From NCBI RefSeq assembly GCF_000378485.1, contig NZ_KB899975.1, forward strand, positions 81,106 through 145,105: a DNA stretch of 64,000 bases. The letters are read 5' to 3'. Positions 6,910-16,600 of this stretch are shown here, piece by piece; positions within the stretch are counted from its first letter, which is position 1; every line of letters starts with the position of its first letter. A program made the position numbers and the translations under genes. The notes below the pieces were generated by a model that was not told the origin of the DNA, searched no databases, and saw only the letters and a program-made list of their open reading frames with translations. Origin of the DNA: Flavobacterium rivuli WB 3.3-2 = DSM 21788 (GTDB lineage Bacteria; Bacteroidota; Bacteroidia; Flavobacteriales; Flavobacteriaceae).

Positions 6910-9798
6910 TTACTCAACCCTATCTACAAGCCGTATAAATTCTGCCTTGTAACCCTCCGGGTCATATAATAAACCTTGTTTTGCAAGTTCTTTAATAGCA
7001 GCCGGTTGTTTAGCAGGTATAAGTTTAGAATCCCGTAACTTTAATCCGAACCAGGCTACAGCAGCAGCAAACTTAAAGTCGGCAGAAGTCCTGTCAGGAG
7101 CCACTATACTGTTAGGTATCGTTTTAATTATCTCTGTACTTTTATCTTCGTCAGGTTTTTTGTGCCTGAATTTTATAGTCGCCAACTCATCGCTATAATT
7201 TCCTGTTGCAGCCCGCACCTGGCTATACTTAAGTTCTGCATTTGGCGCAAAATAATCACTTTGCACACCTGTGGGAATAATTTCGTAAAGTGCTGTAACA
7301 GTATGGCCGCTGCCAAGTTCGCCTGCATCAACGGTATCGTTAGCAAAATCTTCGTCGCGAAGTTTGCGATTTTCGTAACCTATCAATCGGTACGACTGCA
7401 CGTGTTTAGGATTAAACTCTATTTGTATTTTTACATCTTTTGCAATGGCATACATAGACCCTATAAATTCTTTATCAAGAAAACGGCCGGCTTCCTGCAT
7501 GTTGTCTATGTAGGCATAGTTGCCATTACCTTTATCGGCAAGGGTTTCCAGTTTACTGTCCTTATAATTGCCCATACCGTAACCCAGGCACGTAAGGAAC
7601 ACGCCGCTTTTGCGCTTAGCCTCTATGAGAGTTTGCATATCATCATCTGTAGAAGCTCCTACGTTAAAGTCCCCGTCTGTAGCCAGTATGACACGGTTAT
7701 TCCCGTCTCTTATAAAATTATCCTGGGCAGTTTTATAAGCCAGCTCTATACCTTCCCCTCCGGCAGTGCTGCCTCCGGCATTAAGATTATCGAGCGAAGC
7801 TATAATTTTATCTTTATCGGCAATACTGGTAGATGGTAATACTAATCCCGCTGCACCGGCATATACTACAATAGCTATCCTGTCTATAGGCCTCATTTGG
7901 TTAACCAGTATTTTCATAGACTGTTTAAGCAGTGGCAGCTTGTTAGCATCGTTCATGGAACCCGACACATCTATAAGAAATACAAAGTTAGATGCAGGTA
8001 AATCTTTAGTGGCTATTTCCCTGCCCTGTAAACCAATTTTAAGCAGTTTATGTTTGGGGTTCCACGGAGCATCGCTATATTCTGTATTTATAGAGAACGG
8101 ATCATTACCCGTAGGCTGCGGATAGCTGTATTTAAAAAAGTTGATCATCTCCTCTACCCTAACAGCATCTTTAGGAACCGTTTGCCCATTGTTTATAAAG
8201 CGTCGAATATTAGTGTAGGATGCATTGTCTACATCTATAGAAAATGTGGAAAGTGGCGCGGTAGCAGGATTCTCAAATTTGTTTTCTTCAAACGACTCAT
8301 ACTCTTCCTGATCTATTTTTATTTTATCGATTGGTACAAATTGTCCTGTTGCATTATCTATATATCCTGCCTCTTTATCTTCCTTTATTGCTTTTTTAAG
8401 TTCCCTTATTTGCTTGCGTGTTAGCTTCTTTGTTTTGATGATTACAACACCATTTACACCTCTGTTACCGTATAAAGAAATCGCATTTGCGTCTTTAAGC
8501 ACACTAATCGATTCAATATTATTCGCATCAATTTTTCTAAACGCATTGGCATTAGCCGGTACTCCATCAATTACATACAACGGTTCATTACCTGTTTGTA
8601 TAGAAGAAACACCTCTTATAGAAATCTTACTATTACTTCCCGGCGCTCCCGCAACTGTAGAAATATTTAATCCCTGTGCCTCTCCCTGTAAAGTCTTAAC
8701 AAAAGTTGCATTTGGCCTGCCTGCTACAACAGCACCTTTACCAATTTGATTCTCTACTTCCTTATCCACATCAGAAAGATATCCCTGTTGTGTATTTGGC
8801 ACATCTGCAATCCACATATTGGTCACACCATTTACTACTTTAGTACCGGGTACAAGTTTTATTTTAGCTGATTTAAAATTTTCTTTATTTTTACTTCTTG
8901 CATTACCAAAGGTTATAGAATTACCCTGTTGAATCGCGACTCCTGCAACCCTTCCTTGTAAACTTTGCACGGGAGTAGCATTTGGCCTGCTTTCTATGGT
9001 TTTAGCTGTTACAGTTGTAACTGCTACATTGCTTTGTGCCTTTGTTGTTGTCCTGTATGCCTCAACTACCACATCATTTAATTCGGCAGTGTTAGTTGCC
9101 ATAGCTACGTTGCGAGAATTATTACTATAGTTTGCCACAATAGATTGCTCTTTCATACCTATAAAGCTCATGTTTAAGGTATCGCCCACGGTAGTTTGCA
9201 GGGAGTATTTACCATCAAAATCAGTTTGGGTAGCAATACTTTTATCATTTCCAACTACAGTAACCCCCGGAATAGCTAACCCCTGCTCGTCGGTTATAAT
9301 ACCCGTAAATACTATAGGTTTCCTATATATGGAAGCAGGTGCCGATTTTGCAGCTGCAGGCGATGCTGAATATTCTACTGCAGGATCTGTATTAGTTGTT
9401 GCCGATTCCGCAGTAAGAATGTGGCCTTCTGTATTTGTTTTCCGGGCTTTAACATTCGCTTTTGTAACAACTTCAATCTTATCTTTTATTTTAATTTCCG
9501 GTCTAACTACCTCCTTAACTTTCTCCGTATCTATAACCGTTACATTATGTTCTGGCAGCGCTTTAGGGGCTAATACAGGGTCGTTGTTATTAAGTAGATA
9601 AGTGCCTATGCCCATAAACAACAGGAACAGGGCAGCTATACCGGTATATTTCCACCAAATGGCAGCGCGGCGTTCTTTTTTGGCATCCAGCTTTTCCTCC
9701 ACACGGTTCCATACGGCATCCATGCGGGCAAAGCCTTTCTCTTCGGCCCTTGTAGCGGCCTCTTTAAACTGGTCGTATATTTTATCTTTATTTTCCAT
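6910..9798 (-). CDS. Membrane-anchored CarboxypepD_reg / TonB-plug / VWA / DUF3520 chimera
   Basis: 962 residues, in order: a charged cytosolic N-terminus of about 45 residues; one membrane helix (48-69); a proline/lysine linker; a CarboxypepD_reg beta-sandwich (about 161-242, IVFTGIITDEQGLAIPGVTV); a fragment of a TonB plug (about 255-292); a second, complete plug-like domain (about 355-457, ISIRGVSSIQTGNEPLYVIDGVP); the VWA N-terminal domain (510-590); a VWA domain (604-780) with MIDAS residues DVSGS 610-614 and DGD 708-710; and a C-terminal DUF3520 domain. The last three parts match the YfbK family. No TonB-dependent beta-barrel follows the plug. The start overlaps the upstream ECF sigma gene by 11 bp, and the small cytosolic domain plus TM is where an anti-sigma factor would be, so a sigma-regulating role is inferred. 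Confidence 0.88.
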   Translation of the reverse strand: MENKDKIYDQFKEAATRAEEKGFARMDAVWNRVEEKLDAKKERRAAIWWKYTGIAALFLLFMGIGTYLLNNNDPVLAPKALPEHNVTVIDTEKVKEVVRPEIKIKDKIEVVTKANVKARKTNTEGHILTAESATTNTDPAVEYSASPAAAKSAPASIYRKPIVFTGIITDEQGLAIPGVTVVGNDKSIATQTDFDGKYSLQTTVGDTLNMSFIGMKEQSIVANYSNNSRNVAMATNTAELNDVVVEAYRTTTKAQSNVAVTTVTAKTIESRPNATPVQSLQGRVAGVAIQQGNSITFGNARSKNKENFKSAKIKLVPGTKVVNGVTNMWIADVPNTQQGYLSDVDKEVENQIGKGAVVAGRPNATFVKTLQGEAQGLNISTVAGAPGSNSKISIRGVSSIQTGNEPLYVIDGVPANANAFRKIDANNIESISVLKDANAISLYGNRGVNGVVIIKTKKLTRKQIRELKKAIKEDKEAGYIDNATGQFVPIDKIKIDQEEYESFEENKFENPATAPLSTFSIDVDNASYTNIRRFINNGQTVPKDAVRVEEMINFFKYSYPQPTGNDPFSINTEYSDAPWNPKHKLLKIGLQGREIATKDLPASNFVFLIDVSGSMNDANKLPLLKQSMKILVNQMRPIDRIAIVVYAGAAGLVLPSTSIADKDKIIASLDNLNAGGSTAGGEGIELAYKTAQDNFIRDGNNRVILATDGDFNVGASTDDDMQTLIEAKRKSGVFLTCLGYGMGNYKDSKLETLADKGNGNYAYIDNMQEAGRFLDKEFIGSMYAIAKDVKIQIEFNPKHVQSYRLIGYENRKLRDEDFANDTVDAGELGSGHTVTALYEIIPTGVQSDYFAPNAELKYSQVRAATGNYSDELATIKFRHKKPDEDKSTEIIKTIPNSIVAPDRTSADFKFAAAVAWFGLKLRDSKLIPAKQPAAIKELAKQGLLYDPEGYKAEFIRLVDRVE

Positions 9799-10336
9799 TG
9801 CTGCTCGTGTTTTGATAATAAACGTTGTTTACTAATTCCTTAAGTTTTGTGCGGGAGACGTTTAATTGTGATTTTGATGTTCCCTCGCTAATGCCCAGCA
9901 TGGCGGCTATTTCTTTATGCGAAAAGCCCTCTATGGCAAAAAGGTTAAATACGGTACGGCAGCCCTCGGGCAGGTAAGTAAGCAGGTGCAGCAGTTCTTC
10001 TTCTTCAATTGTTGCTGTTTGCGAAACAGAAGGTTCATCGGCACGAGCCATATCTTCTATGTAAATATTAAAATTTACATTGCGCTTAAGGCTAAGCAGG
10101 CACTGGTTTACAGCAATTTTTCGCGCCCAAGCCTCAAAGGCTTTGGTTTCTTTTAGCTGGTCCAGCTTGGTAAATATAGTATAAAAGGCATCGGCCATTG
10201 CCTCCTCTATATGTTCCTCTTTTTTTAAGTACCGTTTGCAGGTGTGGTACAGTTTAGGAGCCAGTAGCTCATACACCTGCCTCTGGGAGTCACGGTGCAT
10301 CTTTCTGCATGCTGTTATGAGTTTTTCGTCTATCAC
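9788..10336 (-). CDS. ECF-type RNA polymerase sigma factor
   Basis: 182 residues with region 2 (HIEEAMADAFYTIFTKLDQL, then FEAWARKIAVNQCLLSLKR) and region 4 helix-turn-helix (FSHKEIAAMLGISEGTSKSQ). The SK(S)QLxxAR-like end is the usual pattern of Bacteroidota ECF factors. It overlaps the downstream TM/plug/VWA gene by 11 bp, so the two are translationally coupled; ECF sigma genes are typically followed by their anti-sigma factor. Target promoters cannot be derived from the sequence. Confidence 0.93.
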   Translation of the reverse strand: MIDEKLITACRKMHRDSQRQVYELLAPKLYHTCKRYLKKEEHIEEAMADAFYTIFTKLDQLKETKAFEAWARKIAVNQCLLSLKRNVNFNIYIEDMARADEPSVSQTATIEEEELLHLLTYLPEGCRTVFNLFAIEGFSHKEIAAMLGISEGTSKSQLNVSRTKLKELVNNVYYQNTSSNGK

Positions 10337-10403
10337 AATTTGTCTCTTTGTTACATAGAGCAGAAAAACTATGTAAAGGTTGGGATGATTAGCAGAAATA
10401 TTT

Positions 10404-10558
10404 TAGTTTTCAGTCCCAGTCCCAGTTTTCAGTCTCATTTCGACTACTAATTTATTACAGTATCAGTAATATTATCAATATATTACATATTTAACCACGA
10501 CAATAAACGTTGTTTTGACAACAGTACTCTGAAAACTGCGACTGCGACTGAAGACTTA
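10404..10558. repeat. Inverted pair of a 30-bp dispersed repeat
   Basis: The segment 10528-10558 (TCTGAAAACTGCGACTGCGA...) is present in inverted orientation at 10404-10433 (AGTTTTCAGTCCCAGTCCCA...), with about 95 bp of AT-rich DNA between. A near-identical direct copy lies at 35968-35998. The layout resembles a small MITE or a long hairpin. The right copy includes the stop codon of the downstream minus-strand gene. It fills most of the 219-bp gap 10337-10555. Confidence 0.65.
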
Positions 10559-11401
10559 TTTCTTTATCGTTACTTTATAAATATCCGATTCGGTATCATC
10601 CTTATCGGTATCTTCACAAAGCAAAAATTCAAGGTTTTTGCCTTCTTCTTTGTAAAGTGTTATGCCTTCAAATTTATTTTTGGTAGATATTACCTCGGTA
10701 AACTCCACTTTCATCTTGTCAATATTTATCCGACCTATCATTGTGCCTGCCACTTCGCCATCGGCATAGGTAGATTCTCCGCTCTCGGCCGCAGCAATAA
10801 AATAGAGTTTATCTTCCACCTTTATAGCATCGGTAAAGCCATATTGCGCTCCCTTTATTTTTGGCAATTTAATTTTGTTATACACTATCTGAAAAGCTGT
10901 ATCGTCTATAGTTCCCGTCAGGGTAAAAATACCGTTCTGTGCTTTTGACCCATTGCCGCGGTTAAACAAATACCAAACTTCGCCGTCGTTTACCGCAGCT
11001 TCTATATTAAAATTTTCGGGGGTAATATCGCCAAACTGCTGCATTACAAGGTACAGGTCGGTTGCGTCTATGTGTGGGTATACCTCTTTGGTTTTATAAT
11101 TTATGTGGCCTATAAGGTTGCGGTTCTCGCCAGATCCCGACCCAAATAAATATAAATCGTCGCCTTTGGCAGCAACAGCCTCATAATCGGCTTTGTCTTT
11201 TTTAGGCACGTTTTCTAACGCTCCTGCATAATCTTTAAATACTAACGGGGTTTTATCGAGGGTTTCATCATTAATAGTGTAATGATAAAGCATGTGGCTG
11301 TTATCTGATATGAGGTAAAGCGAATTATCGTTATAAAAAAGGCCGGAAGCAGAGCCTATGCCTATAATGCGAAACAATAACTCGAGTGTAAACTTTTGCA
11401 T
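10556..11401 (-). CDS. DUF6929-like predicted beta-propeller protein
   Basis: About 281 residues made of repeated beta-strand segments (SGLFYNDNSLYLISDNSHML, DDLYLFGSGSGENRNLIGHI, EDKLYFIAAAES), resembling propeller or esterase-like phytase folds and the Bacteroidota DUF6929 group. The family name is a recollection from pattern, not a search result. ATG 11401 was preferred over 11425 because the conserved-looking sequence begins at MQKFTLE. No convincing signal peptide was seen. It is divergent from the PPK2 gene across a 72-bp spacer. Confidence 0.6.
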   Translation of the reverse strand: MQKFTLELLFRIIGIGSASGLFYNDNSLYLISDNSHMLYHYTINDETLDKTPLVFKDYAGALENVPKKDKADYEAVAAKGDDLYLFGSGSGENRNLIGHINYKTKEVYPHIDATDLYLVMQQFGDITPENFNIEAAVNDGEVWYLFNRGNGSKAQNGIFTLTGTIDDTAFQIVYNKIKLPKIKGAQYGFTDAIKVEDKLYFIAAAESGESTYADGEVAGTMIGRINIDKMKVEFTEVISTKNKFEGITLYKEEGKNLEFLLCEDTDKDDTESDIYKVTIKK

Positions 11402-11473
11402 AATCTTATGTTTTACTAAAAACACAGCAGGGTTTTAATTGTTATATTTATATAAAGATAATCCAATTTATAC

Positions 11474-12352
11474 ATGAAGTCCCTACACACTAAAGATTTT
11501 AAGGTTAACGATAGTTTTTCTATAGCCGGCTCTCCTACTACCCTAAACAATAAAGCATCAGACGATGATAAAAAAGATGCCCTTAAAGATATTAGCAAAA
11601 AACTTGGTGAGTTACAGGACAAGATGTATGCCAACAATCGTTATGGTGTACTTATAGTATTGCAGGGCATGGATACAAGTGGTAAGGACAGCCTTATACG
11701 CGAGGTTTTTAAAAATTTTAATGCCCGGGGTGTAAATGTGTTTAGCTTTAAACAGCCTACATCGGCCGAACTGGAGCACGACTACCTGTGGCGCCACTAT
11801 ATTGCTTTGCCCGATAGGGGAAAGTTTGCCGTGTTTAACCGCTCGCATTATGAAAATGTGCTGGTTACCCGCGTGCACCCTGAATATATTTTAAACGAAA
11901 ACCTGCCGGGTATTGAAAAAGTTGAAGATATACCGGCCACGATATGGGAGGATCGCTACAAACAGATTAATAATTTTGAAAAACACCTGGCACAGAATGG
12001 CACCATTATTTTAAAATTTTTCCTGAATATTAGCAAAGAAGAACAGCGCCAAAGGTTATTGCGCCGCCTTGACCTGAAAAAACATAACTGGAAATTTGCT
12101 CCCGGCGACCTTACCGAAAGGAATTACTGGAAAGACTACCAAAAATATTATGAGGAAGCTATAAATAATACCTCTAAGGAACATGCCCCCTGGTATGTTA
12201 TTCCTGCTGATGATAAAAAAATGGCGAGACTACTGGTAGCTAAAACTATTTTAGACGAGCTTGAAAAGTATGACATTAAAGAACCGGAAGTAAACGAAGA
12301 GGTAACAGAAAATATAAATAAGTACATAGAAATACTTAATAACGAAAAATAG
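11474..12352 (+). CDS. ppk2: Polyphosphate kinase 2 family protein
   Basis: 292 residues. PPK2 enzymes transfer phosphate between polyphosphate and nucleotides (NDP or NMP phosphorylation). Evidence: Walker A GMDTSGKDS (65-73), FKQPTSAELEHDYLWRHY, Walker B region GKFAVFNRSHYENVLVTRVHP, the lid-like RRLDLKKHNWKF and the closing APWYVIPADDKK. The architecture is a single PPK2 domain with an N-terminal extension of about 50 residues, as in class II/III enzymes; which nucleotide it prefers cannot be told. It is close to other phosphate-related genes (the 13.7-21.8 kb phosphatase) but on the opposite strand, with no sign of a shared operon. Confidence 0.9.
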   Translation: MKSLHTKDFKVNDSFSIAGSPTTLNNKASDDDKKDALKDISKKLGELQDKMYANNRYGVLIVLQGMDTSGKDSLIREVFKNFNARGVNVFSFKQPTSAELEHDYLWRHYIALPDRGKFAVFNRSHYENVLVTRVHPEYILNENLPGIEKVEDIPATIWEDRYKQINNFEKHLAQNGTIILKFFLNISKEEQRQRLLRRLDLKKHNWKFAPGDLTERNYWKDYQKYYEEAINNTSKEHAPWYVIPADDKKMARLLVAKTILDELEKYDIKEPEVNEEVTENINKYIEILNNEK

Positions 12353-12403
12353 GCAATTACAAATATTGCTTATTTATATTACTGGTGTATAGATAAATAT
12401 ACC

Positions 12404-13309
12404 TTAAAAATAAACAGTGCAGCCGGGCAATGCTTTTTTAATCCTTGCCTGCTCTGCTTTGTTTATGGGGTTACCTTTTAAAATTAATGTTTTTAAGTTA
12501 ACCAGCAAACCAATGTTTTTTGGCAACGTGGTAATGTTATTATCTGCCAGCGAAAACAGTTCTAATTTATTTAAAGTACTAATACTATCCGGCAATGAGG
12601 TAAGCTTATTATTACTAAGCATAAGCGTTTTAAGTCCTTGCAGCGCAGCAATTTCGTTAGGCAATTCGCGCAAAAAGTTATACTGAATGTTTAACTCTTC
12701 AAGATCTGTAAGTTTCGTCCAATAGGCATCAAATTCGTTAAACTGGTTAAAACCCATATTAAGGCTTTTTAGTTTTTGCAGTTTAGATATCCCTGCCGGC
12801 AACGTGCTTAACTGGTTGTTGTCTATTTCCAGCACTTCTAAATCTTTACAATTCTCTATGGCGTTAGGTATGGCCGTAATTAAATTGAAAGACAAATGCA
12901 GGAACCTCAGCTTTTTTAATGTTTTAATTTCATCCGGTAAACGGGCAATGGAATTATCTGAAAGGTCGAGCCTTACAAGTTTATTCAGCTTCACTATATC
13001 GCGGCTTATGTACTTAAGCGCATTTAGTTTAAGGTTTAATATTTCAAGATCCCTAAGGTTAAAAACATCCTGCCCCACATACTCCAGGTTATTGCCCATA
13101 AGATTTAAAAAGGTAAGCTTGTTTAAGTGGGAAATATCTGTGGGTACATGAAATATACCATGATCCCTAAAGTTAAGGTGGGTAGCTTTTGGCTTTGCAG
13201 CCAGAGCCGTTTCTACACTTGTATATACCTTATCTTTTAAGGGGTTTACATTTTGTGCATACCCCGAAAGGCTAAGAAAACTAAGTAGTAATAAAGAAGA
13301 TTTTATCAT
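12404..13309 (-). CDS. Secreted leucine-rich-repeat protein
   Basis: 301 residues: signal peptide (KSSLLLLSFLSLSGYAQ), then about ten LRR units of about 23 residues running to the C-terminus, with the repeating pattern LxxLxxLxLxxNxLxxLPxxI. The whole mature protein is LRR, which suggests a binding or scaffolding role outside the cytoplasm. There is no enzymatic domain and no T9SS tail. It lies 10 bp after a 71-aa frame that is preceded by a TAnnTTTG-type promoter, so both are probably transcribed together. Confidence 0.88.
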   Translation of the reverse strand: MIKSSLLLLSFLSLSGYAQNVNPLKDKVYTSVETALAAKPKATHLNFRDHGIFHVPTDISHLNKLTFLNLMGNNLEYVGQDVFNLRDLEILNLKLNALKYISRDIVKLNKLVRLDLSDNSIARLPDEIKTLKKLRFLHLSFNLITAIPNAIENCKDLEVLEIDNNQLSTLPAGISKLQKLKSLNMGFNQFNEFDAYWTKLTDLEELNIQYNFLRELPNEIAALQGLKTLMLSNNKLTSLPDSISTLNKLELFSLADNNITTLPKNIGLLVNLKTLILKGNPINKAEQARIKKALPGCTVYF

Positions 13310-13319
13310 TATTGGTAGC

Positions 13320-13535
13320 CTAATTTGTAGGTTTTATTACTGTAGTGGTTGCAGCCTGCCTGTAAGCAATGCTTTTGCAAAGGCGGCGTTTAGCCGTATG
13401 AGTATTTTTAGTGATTGTGCTGATTTTTTTATTGGTATTGGTTGTGTTTTTAAATAGCTGTGAGTCTCCGGAGAGTACTACAACTAAACTCCACATAAAA
13501 AACAATACCATTACAGATAGTAAGCTTTTGTTCAT
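13320..13535 (-). CDS. Small protein with N-terminal membrane helix (71 aa)
   Basis: A hydrophobic N-terminus (KSLLSVMVLFFMWSLVVVLS) followed by a Lys/Thr/Asn-rich tail without recognisable domains. It is the first frame after a promoter-like CAAATTTA (minus-strand TAAATTTG) at 13567-13574 and sits 10 bp before the LRR gene, which supports real expression. It could instead be a leader region that only happens to be open. Confidence 0.4.
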   Translation of the reverse strand: MNKSLLSVMVLFFMWSLVVVLSGDSQLFKNTTNTNKKISTITKNTHTAKRRLCKSIAYRQAATTTVIKPTN

Positions 13536-13566
13536 TTGGTGTGTTTTTAACGATGGGTTTAACCAT

Positions 13567-13574
13567 CAAATTTA
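13567..13574 (-). promoter_or_regulatory. Bacteroidota -7 element for the 71-aa/LRR unit
   Basis: TAAATTTG on the minus strand matches TAnnTTTG, about 30 bp before the 71-aa start codon. No clear -33 TTG at ideal spacing. Confidence 0.45.
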
Positions 13575-13634
13575 AGCTTTAGCCTGTGCCCTGAGCTTAT
13601 GTATGTTTTAAGGTAGTATGATTTTATTGTAATT

Positions 13635-13667
13635 AAAAAAGGAGCCGGTATTGTTACCGGCCCCCTT
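13635..13667 (-). terminator. Rho-independent terminator of the giant phosphatase gene
   Basis: Stem GCCGGTA / TACCGGC (13644-13661), extended by GG/CC pairs, followed on the minus strand by CTCCTTTTTTAATT. It lies 20 bp after the stop codon. Confidence 0.85.
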
Positions 13668-13681
13668 ATTTAATATCAGGA

Positions 13682-16600
13682 CTATTTAACTTTAAGCAAT
13701 TTGTAAGAACCTGTATTTTCGCCAATTTTTAATTTAACGATAAACACCTGCTCTCCTGCATAGTTAGAAAGATCCAGTTGTATTTTCTGGCTTCCGCCAA
13801 TGGTAGACATGTTAGAACGCTCTGTTACTTTACGGCCCATAAGGTCATAAACTTCAACAGATATCTTTTCACCTGCCATATTTGCATTAAACTCTATGTT
13901 AACCAGTCCTTTAGTAGGGTTAGGATATACATTTACACCTAATGCTTTAAGTGGGTTTTCTGTACCCAGTACCTCTTCAACAAGAATATATTCTGCTTTT
14001 AGTACCGGTAAGCTGCTTCCAGCCTCGTTAGTAGTTGTAAGCGTTACATCATATACTCCTGCTGTAGGGTAAGTTACAACCGGGTGCTCTTCGGTCGATG
14101 TTGGCGGTACACCACCTTCAAACGTCCATGACCAGCTTGTTGGGTTGTGCGTACTTAAGTCAGTAAATGTTACTGTCTCATTTTCATCAACCACTACATC
14201 GCTTGCAACGAAATCTGCAACCGGAGCCTGCAGGCCTAAGTCTCTCTGCAATGAGAATACTAAAGCAGCCGAAGCATTAAAGTTAACCTGCCCTCTTGTA
14301 GCATCTGTTTGCGGTGCATTGTTACCGTTAGGGTGCTGTACAGAGAAGAAACCATACTTATAATCTGGCGTAAAGGTTAAGCCTGTAGGCTCTGCCCCTG
14401 CCGGCATAGATGCAAACAGTTTTACGTTAGGGCTGTCCTGTTTGTGGTCTGGCCTTATTACCCAAATATAGTTTTGGCCACCATCCTGGCATACCCATAG
14501 GTTACCTTTATCATCAAATGTAAGGTTATCATTACCATCTGCCCAAGCTTCGTTTACAACGCCGTTTGCAGTTTCTATAGGATACGTCATACCGCCTACA
14601 AATACCTCAAATTCTGATACCGTAGAGCCATCATCTTTAAACCTGTAGATACGGTTTTTACCTTTAGATGTAAAGTATATTTTACCATCGAGCGGGCTGA
14701 TGTCGCAATCTTCAACACCGTTAAAGTTAGTACCTCCTAAAGAAGCAGCAACAATGTTTAGGTTGTTACGGTCTGCCTGGGTAGTATTAGGCACCTGTAC
14801 CCATGTAGCTGTAGATGAACTTGGCTCATCTGACGATAACTCAAGGTCCAGTTTTAATACATATACCGCTCCTGAATATAAGCTACCCGCTGTAGTAGGT
14901 ACAAATTTGTACACACAATGTGTATTCCCATCCTCACCATAGTAAGCAGCTGTACCATCGGCTTTAACAACCACATTTTCGTGGTTCATACGGCCCATAG
15001 CCCACAGTTTTTCCTGGAAGCCATTACCATAATCATCTCTAACGCGCGCTGTTGCAGGGTCTATTTCTACAAGCCAGCCTTCGTCCTGGTAGCCATCACC
15101 ATTGCTGTCTCCTGCAGCTGTATTTTCTTCTGCGGTTACAACAGTTCCCCATGGTGTAATACCTCCCGAACAGTTACGGGTAGTAGTTACAAGACGATCG
15201 TTGTACAGGTCTACCTGCTGCGACTGGTCTACAGCCCAAAGGGTATTATCTGTATCTAGGTGTATGTTTAACATAGAAACTCCACCCGGCGCATTTTCAT
15301 GGTTTACAGATAAGTGTCCTGTCTGGCTGCTGCCGTCTATAGGCACATACGCTGTAAAGTCATGGTTGCCCGGCACTGTACCAGACCCTATTGTGTAGTT
15401 AGAACCTTCCTTAAATAACAACTGGAAGCGGTGTTCCGGCGCTATAATAAGATTAGGCGTTTGCCCTGTAGGCGCTATAGATGTAAAGCACGCAATATGC
15501 GGGGCATCACACGCTACAGTAAGGTCTTCTGCATTTTTGATATACATATCGAACTTAAGGTCAGAGCTTGTATTGTCGCGGTTATGCACCTCTACAGCCA
15601 CACGGTTTATACCGTCCTGGAACATAGATTTAGGCACACTGTGTACAAAATACCTGTTCTCGTCTGCACCATCAACAGTTGTAGCCGAACGTGTGAGGTA
15701 ATCAAAATCGCCAGCAGGCATATTATCCCTAAACGCTTCTACACCATTAATGTATATTACAGCAGCATCATCTCTTTTTAAACCAAATTCTACAAAGTCT
15801 GAAACATCGGCAAGATCTACATTGATGTTCCTGTAAAAATATGATGTTATGTATTTGTTAGATGCATCTGCTCCATAGCTGATAGTAGTATTTACAGGAT
15901 CGCCATAACCAAGTGGCGCCCTTCCTGAAAGCCATCCCGGTGAGTATGTGGCAACACCCCATTCTACATCGTCAAGGCTTGTACCATTATCAAGGTAATG
16001 CCATTCAGAATCTTTTGCAACAGGATAATTTGCTGCTTCAAGTTCCGGCGGTAATGCCCTTACGTTCATATCAAATGCTAAGTCAGAGCTGGTTAAATCG
16101 CTCTGGTGAAGCTCTACAGCTATGACATTTACACCATCCTGTAAAAGGTTAGCCGTAATATTTTCTACATAAGTAGTTTCGGCGGCTCCACTTATTGCAG
16201 AAGATGCAAAAGTAGTGTAAGCTATATCACCTTCCGGCATATTGCTACGGAAAGCCTCTACGCCATTTACATATACTACAACACCATCATCTCTAAGTGT
16301 TTCAAATAATAGTGAACCATACTGTGCAGCATTTTCTACGTTAAACGTATGCCTTAAGTAAGTGGTAGTATATTTGTGCTGAGCGTCTGGCCCATAGCTA
16401 AGTGTAGTATTTTGGTTAGGGTCGCCATAACCAAGTATACCGTTACCAAACATCCATGTGCTGTCATTAAAGTTATTGTTTTTCCAGTCTGTACCCAGGT
16501 CTGTACCTAAGTCGCTGTATTTCCAAAGGCTTTGTGCAGCAACAGGGAAAGTACCTACAGGATATGTAGTATCGCTTAACCATGCAAGGTAAACAGGCTC

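Noticed and set aside
7162..7839. 225-aa plus-strand open frame
   Set aside because: Antisense to the VWA domain; Cys- and Ile-rich nonsense composition.
15431..15781. 116-aa plus-strand open frame
   Set aside because: Antisense to the giant phosphatase gene; no coding signature.
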